Origin: Ryuthela nishihirai
Taxonomy: Eukaryota; Arthropoda; Arachnida; Araneae; Heptathelidae
Direction: 5' to 3'
Assembly (NCBI GenBank): GCA_038380435.1
Contig: JAWZYU010000034.1
Location: forward strand, 19,881,404 to 19,945,403
DNA: 64,000 bases
Both the position numbers and the translations under genes were made by a program. Shown here in pieces: positions 15,001-25,010 of the stretch (position 1 is the stretch's first letter; each line of letters starts with the position of its first letter). The notes beneath the pieces were generated by a model. It worked only from the letters and a program-made list of their open reading frames with translations, did not search any database and had not been told where the DNA came from.

Positions 15001-16420
15001 ATTTCATTTTTTTTCAGCTGATGTTTATATTTAATTTTGTCATTCTTGAACAGAGGATTATCTCCTAATGATCGGTACAAAGTAAAACTCGAAATCTGTA
15101 TCTAAATATTATCGAATTTCATTTTTTTTCAGCTGATGTTTCTATTTAAGTTTCTCATTCTTGAAAAGAGGATTATCTCCTAATGAACGGTACAAAGTAA
15201 AACTCGAAATCTGTATCTAAATATTATCGAATTTCATTTTTTTTCAGCTGATGTTTACATTTAAGTTTCTCATTCTTGAACAGAGGATTATCTCCTAATG
15301 ATCGGTACAAAGTAAAACTCGAAACCTGTATCTAAATATTATCGAATTTCATTTTTTTTCAGCTGATGTTTATATTTAAGTTTCTCATTCTTGAACAGAG
15401 GATTATCTCCTAATGATCGGTACAAAGTAAAACTCGAAACCTGTATCTAAATATTATCGAATTTCATTTTTTTTCAGCTGATGTTTATATTTAAGTTTCT
15501 CATTCTTGAACAGAGGATTATCTCCTAATGATCGGTACAAAGTAAAACTCGAAACCTGTATCTAAATATTATCGAATTTCATTTTTTTTCAGCTGATGTT
15601 TCTATTTAAGTTTCTCATTCTTGAAAAGAGGATTATCTCCTAATGATCGGTACAAAGTAAAACTCGAAACCTGTATCTAAATATTATCGAATTTCATTTT
15701 TTTTCAGCTGATGTTTATATTTAAGTTTCTCATTCTTGAACAGAGGATTATCTCCTAATGATCGGTACAAAGTAAAACTCGAAATCTGTATCTAAATATT
15801 ATCGAATTTCATTTTTTTTCAGCTGATGTTTATATTTAAGTTTCTCATTCTTGAACAGAGGATTATCTCCTAATGATCGGTACAAAGTAAAACTCGAAAC
15901 CTGTATCTAAATATTATCGAATTTCATTTTTTTCAGCTGATGTTTATATTTAAGTTTCTCATTCTTGAACAGAGGATTATCTCCTAATGATCGGTACAAA
16001 GTAAAACTCGAAACCTGTATCTAAATATTATCGAATTTCATTTTTTTTCAGCTGATGTTTCTATTTAAGTTTCTCATTCTTGAAAAGAGGATTATCTCCT
16101 AATGAACGGTACAAAGTAAAACTCGAAATCTGTATCTAAATATTATCGAATTTCATTTTTTTTCAGCTGATGTTTCTATTTAAGTTTCTCATTCTTGAAA
16201 AGAGGATTATCTCCTAATGAACGGTACAAAGTAAAACTCGAAATCTGTATCTAAATATTATCGAATTTCATTTTTTTTCAGCTGATGTTTCTATTTAAGT
16301 TTCTCATTCTTGAAAAGAGGATTATCTCCTAATGATCGGTACAAAGTAAAACTCGAAACCTGTATCTAAATATTATCGAATTTCATTTTTTTTCAGCTGA
16401 TGTTTCTATTTAAATTTCTT
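1..16420. repeat. AT-rich satellite array, monomer ~117 bp, ~140 copies
   Basis: Head-to-tail monomers of about 111-118 bp, each starting near CAGCTGATGTT and ending in a run of 6-10 T. Length varies mostly by T-run slippage; a few monomers have a 5-bp deletion giving GAGACTCC (near 281, 6630 and 7896). Diagnostic variants (TTTATATTTAAG, TTTCTATTTATG or TTCCTATTTAAG; TGATCGG or TGAACGG; CGAAATC or CGAAACC) recur in ordered blocks, so the array has higher-order structure. No reading frame of 60 codons exists on either strand. The array runs off the left edge and ends at about 16420, where the last monomer degrades into unique sequence. A centromeric or pericentromeric role is possible but not shown. 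Confidence 0.97.
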
Positions 16421-17365
16421 ACCAAAATTATAATTTCCAGATTTTAGTTTCCTCCCGATATGGAAGGTTAGGAAGAAATCTGTTATTAACTTTGCAACAA
16501 TTAAGGTTTGATTGAAAACGGACTAAAATGAGTTTATTCAAAAAGAGAGTTTTCCAAAAGAATGCAAATCTTGAGACACTTTCGACTGTCCTTTGAATAA
16601 AATAATTCCGATCCCACCCTTTCACCTTTTTATTCCACTAATATCTATCTGATGATCTGATTGCAGGAACAATGTTTCATTTGCTTTATTTATCATTTCG
16701 ACATCCATTTTTCGAAACAAGAAAATGCTTGCTGCATTTCAATGAGTTTACGAAGTGGGCACACACCTTGACAACCTTGCCTAATTTACATATTCTCGTA
16801 ACGAACTGCATGAACAGTATATCCGTCCTTTTTCCGTCCACAGAGGACAGTTCGTTTCCCTGCACAGCAGATGCATCCTAATCCTTTCGAGTCATTCTGA
16901 ATAATTCATGACGTTCATCAGCGCGCGACATTTCTCAGAAGAGACTCTTCAACAAAGCCATGCTTTGGAGCTTATTTTTAATAATACCAATACACTAGAG
17001 TTCCAACGGTTTAACTGATAATACTCTTAAATTGCAATTCACACATTTTCTTTTTCATTTTTGTATAACATTAATGTTTAAAACCTAGAGATAATTTAAT
17101 TTTCGACGAGAATCACTGGGTTTCTTTTATTTCAGTCAGATTCGTTAATTTTCGAAACGCAATGTGAAGAGAAATAATTAAGGATTTCTAGTGATAAACT
17201 ACTAAAGTCCAATTCACCAAGGCTTTTGCTGAATCCCAGTTCGCTTAAAGAGATAGTATAATGTAGAAATTGCAGAGAAATCGGATCATGGATACGTCAG
17301 AATGGATTCATTACAGCTCTTCAAAGCAGATGACTGTAGGAATGATTTGAATATTTTTAGAAATG
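16421..17365. other. Unique AT-rich flank of the satellite, no recognised gene
   Basis: This non-repetitive stretch lies between the satellite edge and the first SINE-1. Short reading frames of 60-70 codons occur on both strands (16428-16625 minus, 16672-16881 plus). They show no recognisable motif and have no convincing splice context. I see no RNA gene or transposon end here. Confidence 0.6.
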
Positions 17366-17375
17366 ATTCATCTAG

Positions 17376-17766
17376 GTAGGGGCGGGGGTGGCTCAGTCGG
17401 TAGTGCGCCAGGGTCGTAATCTGTAGTTCACAGGTTCGAGTCCCAGCTGGGTCAGCGTTGAGAGTTATCTCCGCAAAATTTCACCTCCCTGCCCACGGTT
17501 AGTAGGGGACACCGATGGGCTTGAAAAGGCCGCCGTCCGTCGGATGGGACGTTAAACCGTGACCTCGTGTGCGGGAGAGCCATACCCTGTTCACGTTAAA
17601 GAACACGCTGGATGGCCTCGACGGGAGGCTACCATCTGTCTCCCAACAGCTGTTCCAGTGTGTCCCCTCCCCCAACTTTCTCTGAGCCTTCGGGGTCCTT
17701 GTGGCCTGGCCATTTAGCCCATGGTGTGCAAAAAAGTGCCGCTCAGAGGTAAAACAATCCAATCCA
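17376..17766 (+). mobile_element. SINE-1, complete reference copy with target-site duplication
   Basis: This is the cleanest full-length copy (391 bp). It is bracketed by a perfect 10-bp target duplication ATTCATCTAG at 17366-17375 and 17767-17776. Order: a tRNA-related head (17379 to about 17455), a body with the motifs GGGACGTTAA and ACGTTAAAGAACACGCTGG, a ~165-bp tail, and a terminal AATCCAATCCA pentamer run in place of poly(A). The anticodon region CTCGTAATCTG of other copies (here GTCGTAATCTG) resembles elongator tRNA-Met (CTCATAATCTG), so a tRNA-Met origin is likely. The body resembles the conserved central domains of some metazoan SINE families; which one cannot be settled here. Frames such as 17499-17762 minus are not genes. 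Confidence 0.93.
17389..17443 (+). promoter_or_regulatory. Internal RNA polymerase III promoter (A and B boxes) of SINE-1
   Basis: The A box TGGCTCAGTCGG lies at 17389-17400 and the B box GGTTCGAGTCC at 17433-17443, 32 bp apart, which is normal for a type 2 Pol III promoter. Both boxes recur in most full-length SINE-1 copies in this window. Transcription of any given copy is an inference. Confidence 0.8.
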
Positions 17767-17776
17767 ATTCATCTAG

Positions 17777-18104
17777 AAAACAGGGCTGTCCAAGAGGATT
17801 TTTGTAGCCCGCGAACAAAATCAAGTTTTTACTTTAAATTTTCAATAAATATCTGTAATCCACCGTATAATTTTTGTCAACATATATTAGTTTGCTTGAT
17901 ATGCAATCTTCAACTTACTCATTTTATAAAGTTTACAAAACATTCTTAAGCCGATCGGCAAACTTCTGAAACTTATATTGGTTTATTATTATTTTTGGTT
18001 GAGAAAATTTATATTGGTTTATTATTACTTATTATTTTTTTCTATAAATAAAATAATTTTTTTAGGTGACATGAACTGACTTTTCAGTTACCTATCCTAT
18101 TCTT
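17777..18104. other. AT-rich unique spacer
   Basis: Low-GC sequence between SINE-1 and the 30-bp minisatellite. It contains a local near-duplication of TATATTGGTTTATTATTA (about 17974-18030). I see no coding or RNA feature. Confidence 0.6.
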
Positions 18105-18975
18105 TTTTTGGCCCGCGAAATATTGGCAAAAGGGAAAAATGGCCTGCGAAATATTGGCAAAAGAAAAAATGACCCGCAAAATATAGGCAAGAGAAAAAAA
18201 TGACCCACGAAATATTGGCAAAAGAAAAAATGGCCCGCAAAACATTGGCAAAAGAAAAAATGGCCCGCAAAACATTGGCAAAAGAAAAAATGGCGCACGA
18301 AATATTGACAAAGGAAAAAAAATGGCCTGCGAAATATTGGAAAAAGAAAAAACGGCCCGCGAAATATAGGCAAAAAATGGCTCACGAATTATTGGCAAAA
18401 TGAAAAATGGCCCGTGAAATATTGGCAAAAGAAAAAAATGGCCCCACGAAATATAGACAAAAAATGGCTCGCGAATTACTGGCAAAAGGAAAAATGGCCC
18501 GCGAAATATTGGCAAAAGAATAAATGGCCCGCGAAATATTGCCTAAAGGAAAAATAGCCCGCGAAATATTGGCAAAAGAAAAAACTGGCCCGCAAAATAT
18601 TGGCAAAAGAATAAAGGCCCGCGAAATATTGGCAAAAAAATGGCCCGCGAAATAGTGGCAAAAGGAAAAATTGCCCGCAAAACATTGGCAAAAGAAAAAA
18701 TGGCCCGCGAAATATTGGCAAAAGAATAAATGGCCCGCGAAATATTGCCTAAAGGAAAAATGGCCCGCGAAATATTGGCAAAAGAAAAAAGGACCCGCGA
18801 AATATTGGCAAAAGAATAAAGGCCCGCGAAATATTGGCAAAAAAATGGCCCGCGAAATAGTGGCAAAAGGAAAAATTGCCCGCAAAACATTGGCAAAAGA
18901 AAAAATGGCCCGCGAAATATTGGCAAAAGAATAAATGGCCCACGAAATATTGGCAAAAGAAAAAATGGCCCGCGG
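18105..18975. repeat. 30-bp minisatellite, ~29 copies
   Basis: Tandem units of about 30 bp built on ATGGCCCGCGAAATATTGG followed by CAAAAGAAAAA. Variants include CCTAAAGG for CAAAAGAA, and 1-10 bp indels. A multi-unit block is itself repeated: the GCCTAAAGG variant occurs at 18541 and 18747, 206 bp apart. Because 30 is divisible by 3, long frames open on both strands (for example 18084-18515 and 18382-18885 minus). Their products are simple repeats rich in Phe, Cys, Gln and Tyr or in Lys and Trp, and frame changes at each indel argue against coding. Confidence 0.95.
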
Positions 18976-19422
18976 TCTTAGAGAAGTTGGACAGCACTGA
19001 TTCTAGATCACTTTTCTCAAGTTTCGAGTTTAAGCTGCAGGGAAGGGAAATATCCCTCTTATGATATCATCTATTCTTCTGCAAATAACCATAATTTATA
19101 TTTATTATGAGAACTAAAATTCGATTACTCACAACAGAGAGATTTGGAATGCTGTCGCTACTTTAAGCTTGCATCGACACTGACTTAACATTGAAATAGA
19201 ATTTCTCAATATTTCGAAATACATTCAAAATGTGGTAGATAAAAACTAAAAGATGCTGCAATTGGTATGCAAAGTCGCTAAATATAGTGAGCACATGCTA
19301 ATGAATGTGCAGATGCATATCACTTCTGCTTTTGTTTTGATAAATACTCACTAATCATCGTTGGGTTATTAGATGTTTCGCTAGCAGTATGTTCCCTGAA
19401 AGGCGATTTTCTATTGCACCAA
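18976..19422. other. Unique AT-rich spacer, no recognised feature
   Basis: No motif-bearing reading frame, tRNA or transposon terminus was recognised between the minisatellite and the next SINE-1. Confidence 0.6.
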
Positions 19423-19806
19423 GGGGCGGGGATGGCTCAATCGGTAGCGCGCCAGGCTCGTAATCTGCAGTTCCCAGGTTCGAGTCCCAGCTTGGTCAGC
19501 GTTGAGATTTATCTCCGCAAAATTCCCCGCCCTGCCCACGGTCAGTAGGGGACACCGATGGGCTTGGAAAGGCCGCCGTCCGTCGGATGGGACGTTAAGC
19601 CGTGGCTCCGTGTGCGGGAGAGCCATACCCTGTGCACGTTGAAGAACACGCTGGATGACCTTGACGGGAGGCTACCATCTGTCTCCCAATAGCTGTTCCA
19701 GTGGGTCCCATCCCCCAATCTTCTCTGAGCCTTCGGGGTCCATGTGACCTGGCCATTTAGCCCATGGTGTGCAAAAAAGTGCCGCTCAGAGGTAAAACAA
19801 CCCAAC
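19423..19806 (+). mobile_element. SINE-1, near full length, single tail unit
   Basis: Head with A box TGGCTCAATCGG and B box GGTTCGAGTCC, then body and one tail ending in GGTAAAACAACCCAAC. I could not find an unambiguous target duplication. It differs from the reference copy by scattered substitutions, such as GGGGATGG at the 5 prime end. Confidence 0.92.
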
Positions 19807-20146
19807 TACTGATCTGTGTTCTGCTGGGAGTTCACGTGGGCGCATGCATACGAATAGCACTGTTACAGTTGTTTGAGTTATAATGTTGCTAATGGTAAAT
19901 AAATGTTCGTTTTCTGTAATGGCGAAATTTATTGTCTAAAACAACATATTGCAGTAATAGGTTACTAAAGCTTAGTGATTGGATTATTTCGTATCGATGC
20001 TTTTTTAAGTATGAAATGGAAATTTTGCGATATTTGTACTAATTATTCATAATTGGATTATTCTGAAACAAGGTAAATTGCTAGGCGTTGAAGGTCGTTG
20101 CTGACGTCAGCGCTTGCTCTCATAGCCTATGTCTTCTTTCCGACGA
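19807..20146. other. Unique spacer between SINE-1 copies
   Basis: AT-rich sequence without a reading frame of note, RNA gene or known transposon end. Confidence 0.55.
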
Positions 20147-20328
20147 GGGGCGGGGGTGGCTCAGTCGGTAGCGCGCCAGGCTCGTAATCTGTAGTTCCCA
20201 GGTTCGAGTCTCAGCTGGCTCAGCGTTGAGATTTATCTCCGCAAAATTCCCCGCCCTGCCCACGGTCAGTAGGGGACACCGATGGGCTTGGAAAGGCCGC
20301 TGTCCGTCGGATGGGACGTTAAGCCGTG
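20147..20328 (+). mobile_element. SINE-1 5 prime half (head and part of body)
   Basis: Begins GGGGCGGGGGTGGCTCAG and runs through the B box to GGGACGTTAAGCCGTG, where it stops abruptly. An oppositely oriented SINE-1 follows directly, giving an inverted pair. The rest of this copy is absent on the far side of the partner, so simple insertion of one into the other does not explain the layout. Confidence 0.9.
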
Positions 20329-20621
20329 TTCTGGATTGGGTTGGGTTGTTCTTCTCTGAGCGGCACTTTTTTGCACACCATGGGCTAAATGGCCAGGTCA
20401 CATGGACCGCGAAGGTTCAGAGAAGGTTGGGAGAGGGGACCCACTGGAACAGCTGTTGGGAGACAGATGGTAGTCTCCCGTCAAGGCCATCCAGCGTGTT
20501 CTTTAACGTGCACAGGGTATGGCTCTCCCGCACACGGGACCACGGCTTAATGTCCCATCCGACGGACGGCAGCCTTTCAAAGCCGATCGGTGTCCTCTAC
20601 TGATCGTGGCGGGGCGGGGAG
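20329..20621 (-). mobile_element. SINE-1, 5 prime truncated, inverted against the preceding copy
   Basis: On the minus strand this copy has the body from about CCCCGCC to the tail and ends (at the low coordinate) in a pentamer-like run, seen on the plus strand as GGATTGGGTTGGGTTG. The tRNA head is missing. The arrangement with 20147-20328 creates an imperfect palindrome around the body sequence. Confidence 0.88.
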
Positions 20622-20796
20622 TTGAATAACAAGAAAAATATCAGAATTTATAGAAAATTAATTTGAAATATTACTAAACAACCATATCTAAACTTTTCAT
20701 TTTAATCGTCAACAGAAAAACAGTGACAAATACGTTGTATTAATTCATTTTGATTGAAAGTTCCACCGCAGATTCTATTTAATCACCGAAATCACT

Positions 20797-21672
20797 GGGG
20801 TGACTCGGTAGCGCGCCAGGCTCGTAATCTGTAGTTCCCAGGTTCAAGTCCCAGCTGGGTCAGCGTTGAGATTTATCTACGCAAAATTCCCCGCCCTGCC
20901 CACGGTCAGTAGGGGACACCGATGGGCTTGGAAAGGCCGCCGTCCGTCGGATGGGACGTTATGCCGTGGCTCCGTGTGCGGGAGAGCCATACCCTGTGCA
21001 TATTAAAGAACACGCTGAATGGCCTTGACAAGGGGCTACCATCTGTCTCCCAACAGTTGTTCCAGTGGTTCCCCTCCCCAACCTTCTCTGAGCCTTCGGG
21101 GTCCATGTGACCTGGCCATTTAGCTCATGGTGTGCAAAAAAGTGCCGCTCAGAGGTAAAACAACCCAACGTTAAAGAACACGCTGCATGGCCTTGACGGG
21201 AGGCTACCATCTGTCTCCCAACAGCTGTTCCAGTGGGTCTCCTCCCCCAACCTACTCTGAGCCTTCGGCGTCCATGTGACCTGGCCATTTAGCCCATGGT
21301 GTGCAAAAAAGTGCCGCTCAGAGGTAAAACAACCCAACGTTAAAGAACACGCTGGATGGCCTTGACGGGAGGCTACCATCTGTCTCCCAACAGCTGTTCC
21401 AGTGGGTCTCCTCCCCCAACCTACTCTGAGCCTTCGGCGTCCATGTGACCTGGCCATTTAGCCCATGGTGTGCAAAAAAGTGCCGCTCAGAGGTAAAACA
21501 ACCCAACGTTAAAGAACACGCTGGATGGCCTTGACGGGAGGCTACCATCTGTCTCCCAACAGCTGTTCCATTAGGTCCCCTCCCCCAACCTGCTGTGAGC
21601 CTTCGGGGTCCATGTGACCTGGCCATTTAGCCCATAGTGCGAAAAAAAGTGCCGCTCAGAAGTAAAACAACT
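20797..21672 (+). mobile_element. SINE-1 with four tandem tail units
   Basis: The head has a small deletion (GGGGTGACTCGGTAGC), so the A box is damaged, while the B box survives as GGTTCAAGTCC. The tail is repeated with junctions CAACCCAACGTTAAAG at about 21170, 21339 and 21508, exactly 169 bp apart. The last unit ends AAGTAAAACAACTGC. Because 169 leaves remainder 1 on division by 3, near-identical 102-codon minus-strand frames recur at 169-bp steps; these are not genes. Confidence 0.93.
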
Positions 21673-21948
21673 GCTAAACTGCCAGTGGCAGAAATCATCT
21701 ACATTTCTAAAGTAAATTATAGAAATAAAAATATGCGAGACTGGTGAATCAACTTTATCGAAGATAAAAAAAATATTGACCGTGATCCATTATTATTGGA
21801 GAGATTGGTTAAGTTAAATTGATTTCGCTGAAACATTAGGAATGTGAGTGACTTTCCAATCACTATCCGAAAGGAGTAAGTTGTAAAGGTGAGTGTTGTT
21901 GATCCCATCCGTCTCTAAGTAGAACGGTGGCTGCATGGCAAAGCGAAG

Positions 21949-22333
21949 GTTGGGTTGTTTTACCTCTGAACGGCACTTTTTTGCACACCATGGGCTAAAT
22001 GGGCAGGTCACAAGGACCCCGAAGGCTAAGAGAAGGTTGGGGGAGGGGACCCACTGGAACAGCTGTTGGGAGACAGATGGTAGCCTCCCGTCAAGGCCAT
22101 CCAGCGTGTTCTTTAACGTGCACAAGATATGGCTCTCCCGCACACGGGGCCACGGCTTAACGCCCCATCCGACGGACGGCGGCCTTTCCAAGCCCATCGA
22201 TGTCCCCTACTGACCGTGGGCAGGGCGGGAAATTTTGCGGAGATAAATCTCAACGCTGACCCAGCTGGGACTCGAACCTGGGAACTACAGATTACGATCC
22301 TGGCGCGCTACCGACTGAGCCACCCCCGCCCCA
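21949..22333 (-). mobile_element. SINE-1, full length, single tail unit
   Basis: Read on the minus strand from GGGGCGGGGGTGGCTCAG at 22333 to the pentamer tail near 21949. A and B boxes are intact. The tail carries the GTTCAGAGG variant found at some other loci. No confident target duplication was found. Confidence 0.92.
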
Positions 22334-23291
22334 TTTTCTTACCACAGCGAAATTTTAAATCATCCGACATCCATTTCTATTTGCTTGCCTTTCTAAGACG
22401 ATGAATTACGCCCAGTCGTTATTCCATGACAAGACTTCGAATTTCTTTTTTTCCTCTTCTAAATATAAAGAAACATTCTTTTCCATTACGTTTTTTCGAG
22501 GCCAATTTTTTTCTCTGGGTCATTTTCTTTTTCACTACAAAAGCATTCGAATCTTCGTGTTTACCAAAAAAAAAATTCCGTTGAGAAATGTTTTGCCCTT
22601 TCTTCGATCGATTTGATATCCGAAAGAAGGAGTGCAAAAACGTTCAATCGATTCACGAGGTGGATAATTTTTGCCTCATTGAAAAGATGCAGTGAGCAGA
22701 AGAGTTATACGAATGCTCCTCAATCCTTAAGATGTATGTAGATGTGTTTTTTTTTTTGTAGGAGGAGAGGAAGTTGATAATCGATCGATTGCAATTCGTT
22801 GGCATTCGCCAGTCCATCAGCCACACGGAGAGCCACGTGCCCATTGTGAGGTGAAGCTGAGGCGACGACGGAGGAAGCAGATCATCCTCTACATCATCAG
22901 TCGGTACTCTGAGGGAGGAAGTTCGCATAATGGCGCAGTGGTTGGATGTCAGCAATGATGGATGACGTGGGAATTGCGGCAAATGACGGGCATGCAAAGG
23001 GATTTGATAAACGGAGGGGCGAGTCCCAACAAGGGAACAAACATCACCATTTGGAAAGGATAATTGTTACAACACATGTCAGGTGGAAAAAAAAAGGGTC
23101 AAGAACAGTGATCATCACCAACAAACCATTTTCTGGATGATGTTTGAAGATTTTGGGAGTGAGACAGTACCAATTATCACTAGGGAAAAATAAATTCATC
23201 AATCTAACAATGAAGGTAAAATTAATTTCGTAGAAATAGCGATTTTTCTTCACTTTTCAAAGAGCAGACTTCTTGATGCGAACGTGAATCC
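22334..23291. other. Unique region with a GC-richer core and a possible exon
   Basis: About 1 kb of non-repetitive DNA. Its centre (22780-22930) is clearly richer in GC than the surroundings and follows a polypyrimidine run ending in TAG at 22761 (see the separate candidate exon). Short frames such as 22401-22616 plus and 22653-22997 minus lack motifs. No transposon terminus was recognised. Confidence 0.5.
22762..22854 (+). CDS. Candidate terminal coding exon, unknown protein
   Basis: Very tentative. A run of T ending in TTTGTAG (acceptor-like, ending at 22761) is followed by 30 open codons and TGA. The predicted piece starts EERKLIIDRLQFVG and ends SHVPIVR. GC content is higher than in the flanks. 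Against it: the segment is short, no upstream exon or donor is visible, and poly-T plus AG is common in this AT-rich DNA. I do not recognise a family. Confidence 0.15.
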   Translation, partial: EERKLIIDRLQFVGIRQSISHTESHVPIVR

Positions 23292-23303
23292 TTTTAGCTC
23301 TGA

Positions 23304-23691
23304 GGGCGGGGGTGGCTCAGTCGGTAGCGCGCCAGGCTCGTATTCTGTAGTTCCCAGGTTCGAGTCCCAGCTGGGTCAGCGTTGAGATTTATCTCCGCAA
23401 AATTACCCGGCCCTGCCCACGGTCAGTAGGGGGCACCGATGGGCTTGAAAAGGCCGCCGTCCGTCGGATGGGACTTTAAACCGTGGCCCCGTGTGCGGGA
23501 GAGCCATATCCTGTGCACGTTAAAGAACACGCTGGATGGCCTTGACGGGAGGCTACCATCTGTCTCCCAACAGCTATTCCAGTGGGTCCCCTCTCCCAAC
23601 GTTCTCTGAGTCTTCGGGGTCCTTGTGACCTGGCCATTTAGCCCATGGTGTGCAAAAAAGTGCCGCTCAGAGGTAAAACAATTCAATCCAA
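23304..23691 (+). mobile_element. SINE-1, full length, with 12-bp target duplication
   Basis: Flanked by perfect TTTTAGCTCTGA repeats at 23292-23303 and 23692-23703, which fixes the element at 388 bp. It ends in AACAATTCAATCCAA, a pentamer tail variant. It starts GGCGGGGGTGGCTCAG, slightly shorter at the 5 prime end than the reference copy. The high quality of the duplication suggests a fairly recent insertion. Confidence 0.94.
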
Positions 23692-23840
23692 TTTTAGCTC
23701 TGATTTGCGTACAATAAAAGTTCGTTTATCTGGCACGCTTGGTGAATGGGGTTTTGCTGTTTGAGAGAACGGTGACATATATGAAATTATAATGTGGGCT
23801 ATGCTCGAAAATGAAAATATCAATAGACTAAGGATATATG

Positions 23841-24054
23841 GCCGTCCCATGGCCGAGTGGTTAGCGCGCTTGGCTACTGATCTAAGGGACCTGGGTTCGA
23901 ACCCCGGATAAGGCATGGATTTTCGTATTGTTTTTCTGCTGAGGTCCTGCCATCCTCTCAGATCTTCTACTATGGCATATAAACTGACAGGCTCCTGTCA
24001 GACCTCTGTGGCAAGCAGCTGCTTGAGGGGGTATTTATTTATTTTTATTTTTTT
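23841..24054 (+). mobile_element. SINE-2, full length, class II tRNA-like head
   Basis: A second SINE family of about 205-214 bp. The head GCCGTCCCATGGCCGAGTGG continues TTAGCGCGCTTGGC and carries B box GGTTCGAACCC, resembling tRNA-Ser or tRNA-Leu. The body contains TTTTTCTGCTGAGGTCCTGC and CAAGCAGCTGCTTGAGGGGG, then a TATTTATTTATTT tail. Flanks AAGGATATATG (23830-23840) and AAGGATGTATG (24055-24065) form an 11-bp target duplication with one mismatch. The head lacks a tRNA-like 3 prime half that would make it a gene. Confidence 0.92.
23850..23904 (+). promoter_or_regulatory. Pol III A and B boxes of SINE-2
   Basis: TGGCCGAGTGG at 23850-23860 and GGTTCGAACCC at 23894-23904, 33 bp apart, fit a type 2 internal promoter. 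Confidence 0.75.
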
Positions 24055-24166
24055 AAGGATGTATGATTATATATCAAGGCACAGTACTCACCAAATTAGT
24101 TATGTGAAGATATTACAGGATGATAAAACTCATGGAAAGTAACATTATAACTATTGTGCAAGTGTA

Positions 24167-24682
24167 CAGTCGCTCGAAAAAGTATCCGAACGCTATGGTT
24201 GATTACAGAATTCAGAAAAAATATCTGGCAATGATTTTTTTAAAAATTAGTGATGTGCAACTTTCGTGTCATGTGACACGAAAGTTGCCAGATCATTAAT
24301 TTCTAAAAAAAAATCGTTGCCAGATACTTTTCCTGAATTCTGTAATCAACCATCGCGTTCGGATACTTTTTTGAGCGACTGTAGGTGGTCATATTATTTT
24401 GATACTAGATCGTGTGGGCTCACTCACGGAAATATTGAGCGTGTGCAGTTACCGTTCACAGCAAACTGGAGCATGTGCAGTAACTGCACACGCCCCAGTT
24501 TGCTGTGAACGGTAACTGGAGCGTGTACAGTTGCTGCACACGCTCCAGATATTTTTCCTGAATTCTGTGATCACGTGACACGAATGTTGCCAGATCACTA
24601 ATCTCTAAAAAAAATCGTTGCCAGATATTTTTTCTGAATTCTGTAATCAACCATAGCGTTTGGATACTTTTTTGAGCGATTG
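24167..24682. mobile_element. Foldback Tc1/mariner-like MITE, composite copy
   Basis: Starts CAGTCGCTCGAAAAAGTATC after a TA and ends GAGCGATTG before a TA, matching Tc1/mariner insertion at TA. 24167-24381 is a nearly complete palindrome: TIRs of about 40 bp, then AATATCTGGCAACGATTTTT, then an apex around GTGTCATGTGACAC. It is followed by TAGGTGGTCATATTATTTTG and hairpins built on GAGCGTGTGCAG, then by another right arm. No transposase frame is present, so any movement would need a transposase in trans. Confidence 0.9.
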
Positions 24683-25010
24683 TACAGTCCAGTGTAGACT
24701 ATAAAAACTAGGACATAATTTAAATGTTCTCTTTTTAAACTTATGTTACTTTCATTATATTTACACAATACTGCAGGAAAAAAAAATGTAGCACAGTGTT
24801 TACAGGCACGCGTTCTATGAGAAGTTTCAATTGAAGCTAATACATCATCGATTTAACATAAGATGCTCAAATGCCATAGTGTAAACTGCACTCAAGATAG
24901 AGTAGACCATTTTTTAGTTCTGTGAATAATCTCTTTAAAATTGTTCCGAATGTGTTTCAAATTGAATATTTTTTTGCACATTTTTCCCGTCTTAGATACT
25001 ACAAGGAGCT
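24683..25010. other. Unique AT-rich spacer
   Basis: Between a MITE and SINE-1. Nothing beyond AT-rich sequence was recognised. Confidence 0.55.

Noticed and set aside
18084..18956. Overlapping frames of up to 167 codons on both strands
   Set aside because: They are translations of a 30-bp minisatellite; both strands and several frames are open at once.
23841..23915. Functional tRNA genes (also at the SINE-1 heads)
   Set aside because: A and B boxes are present, but acceptor stems do not pair properly and each head continues into a SINE body, in many copies.
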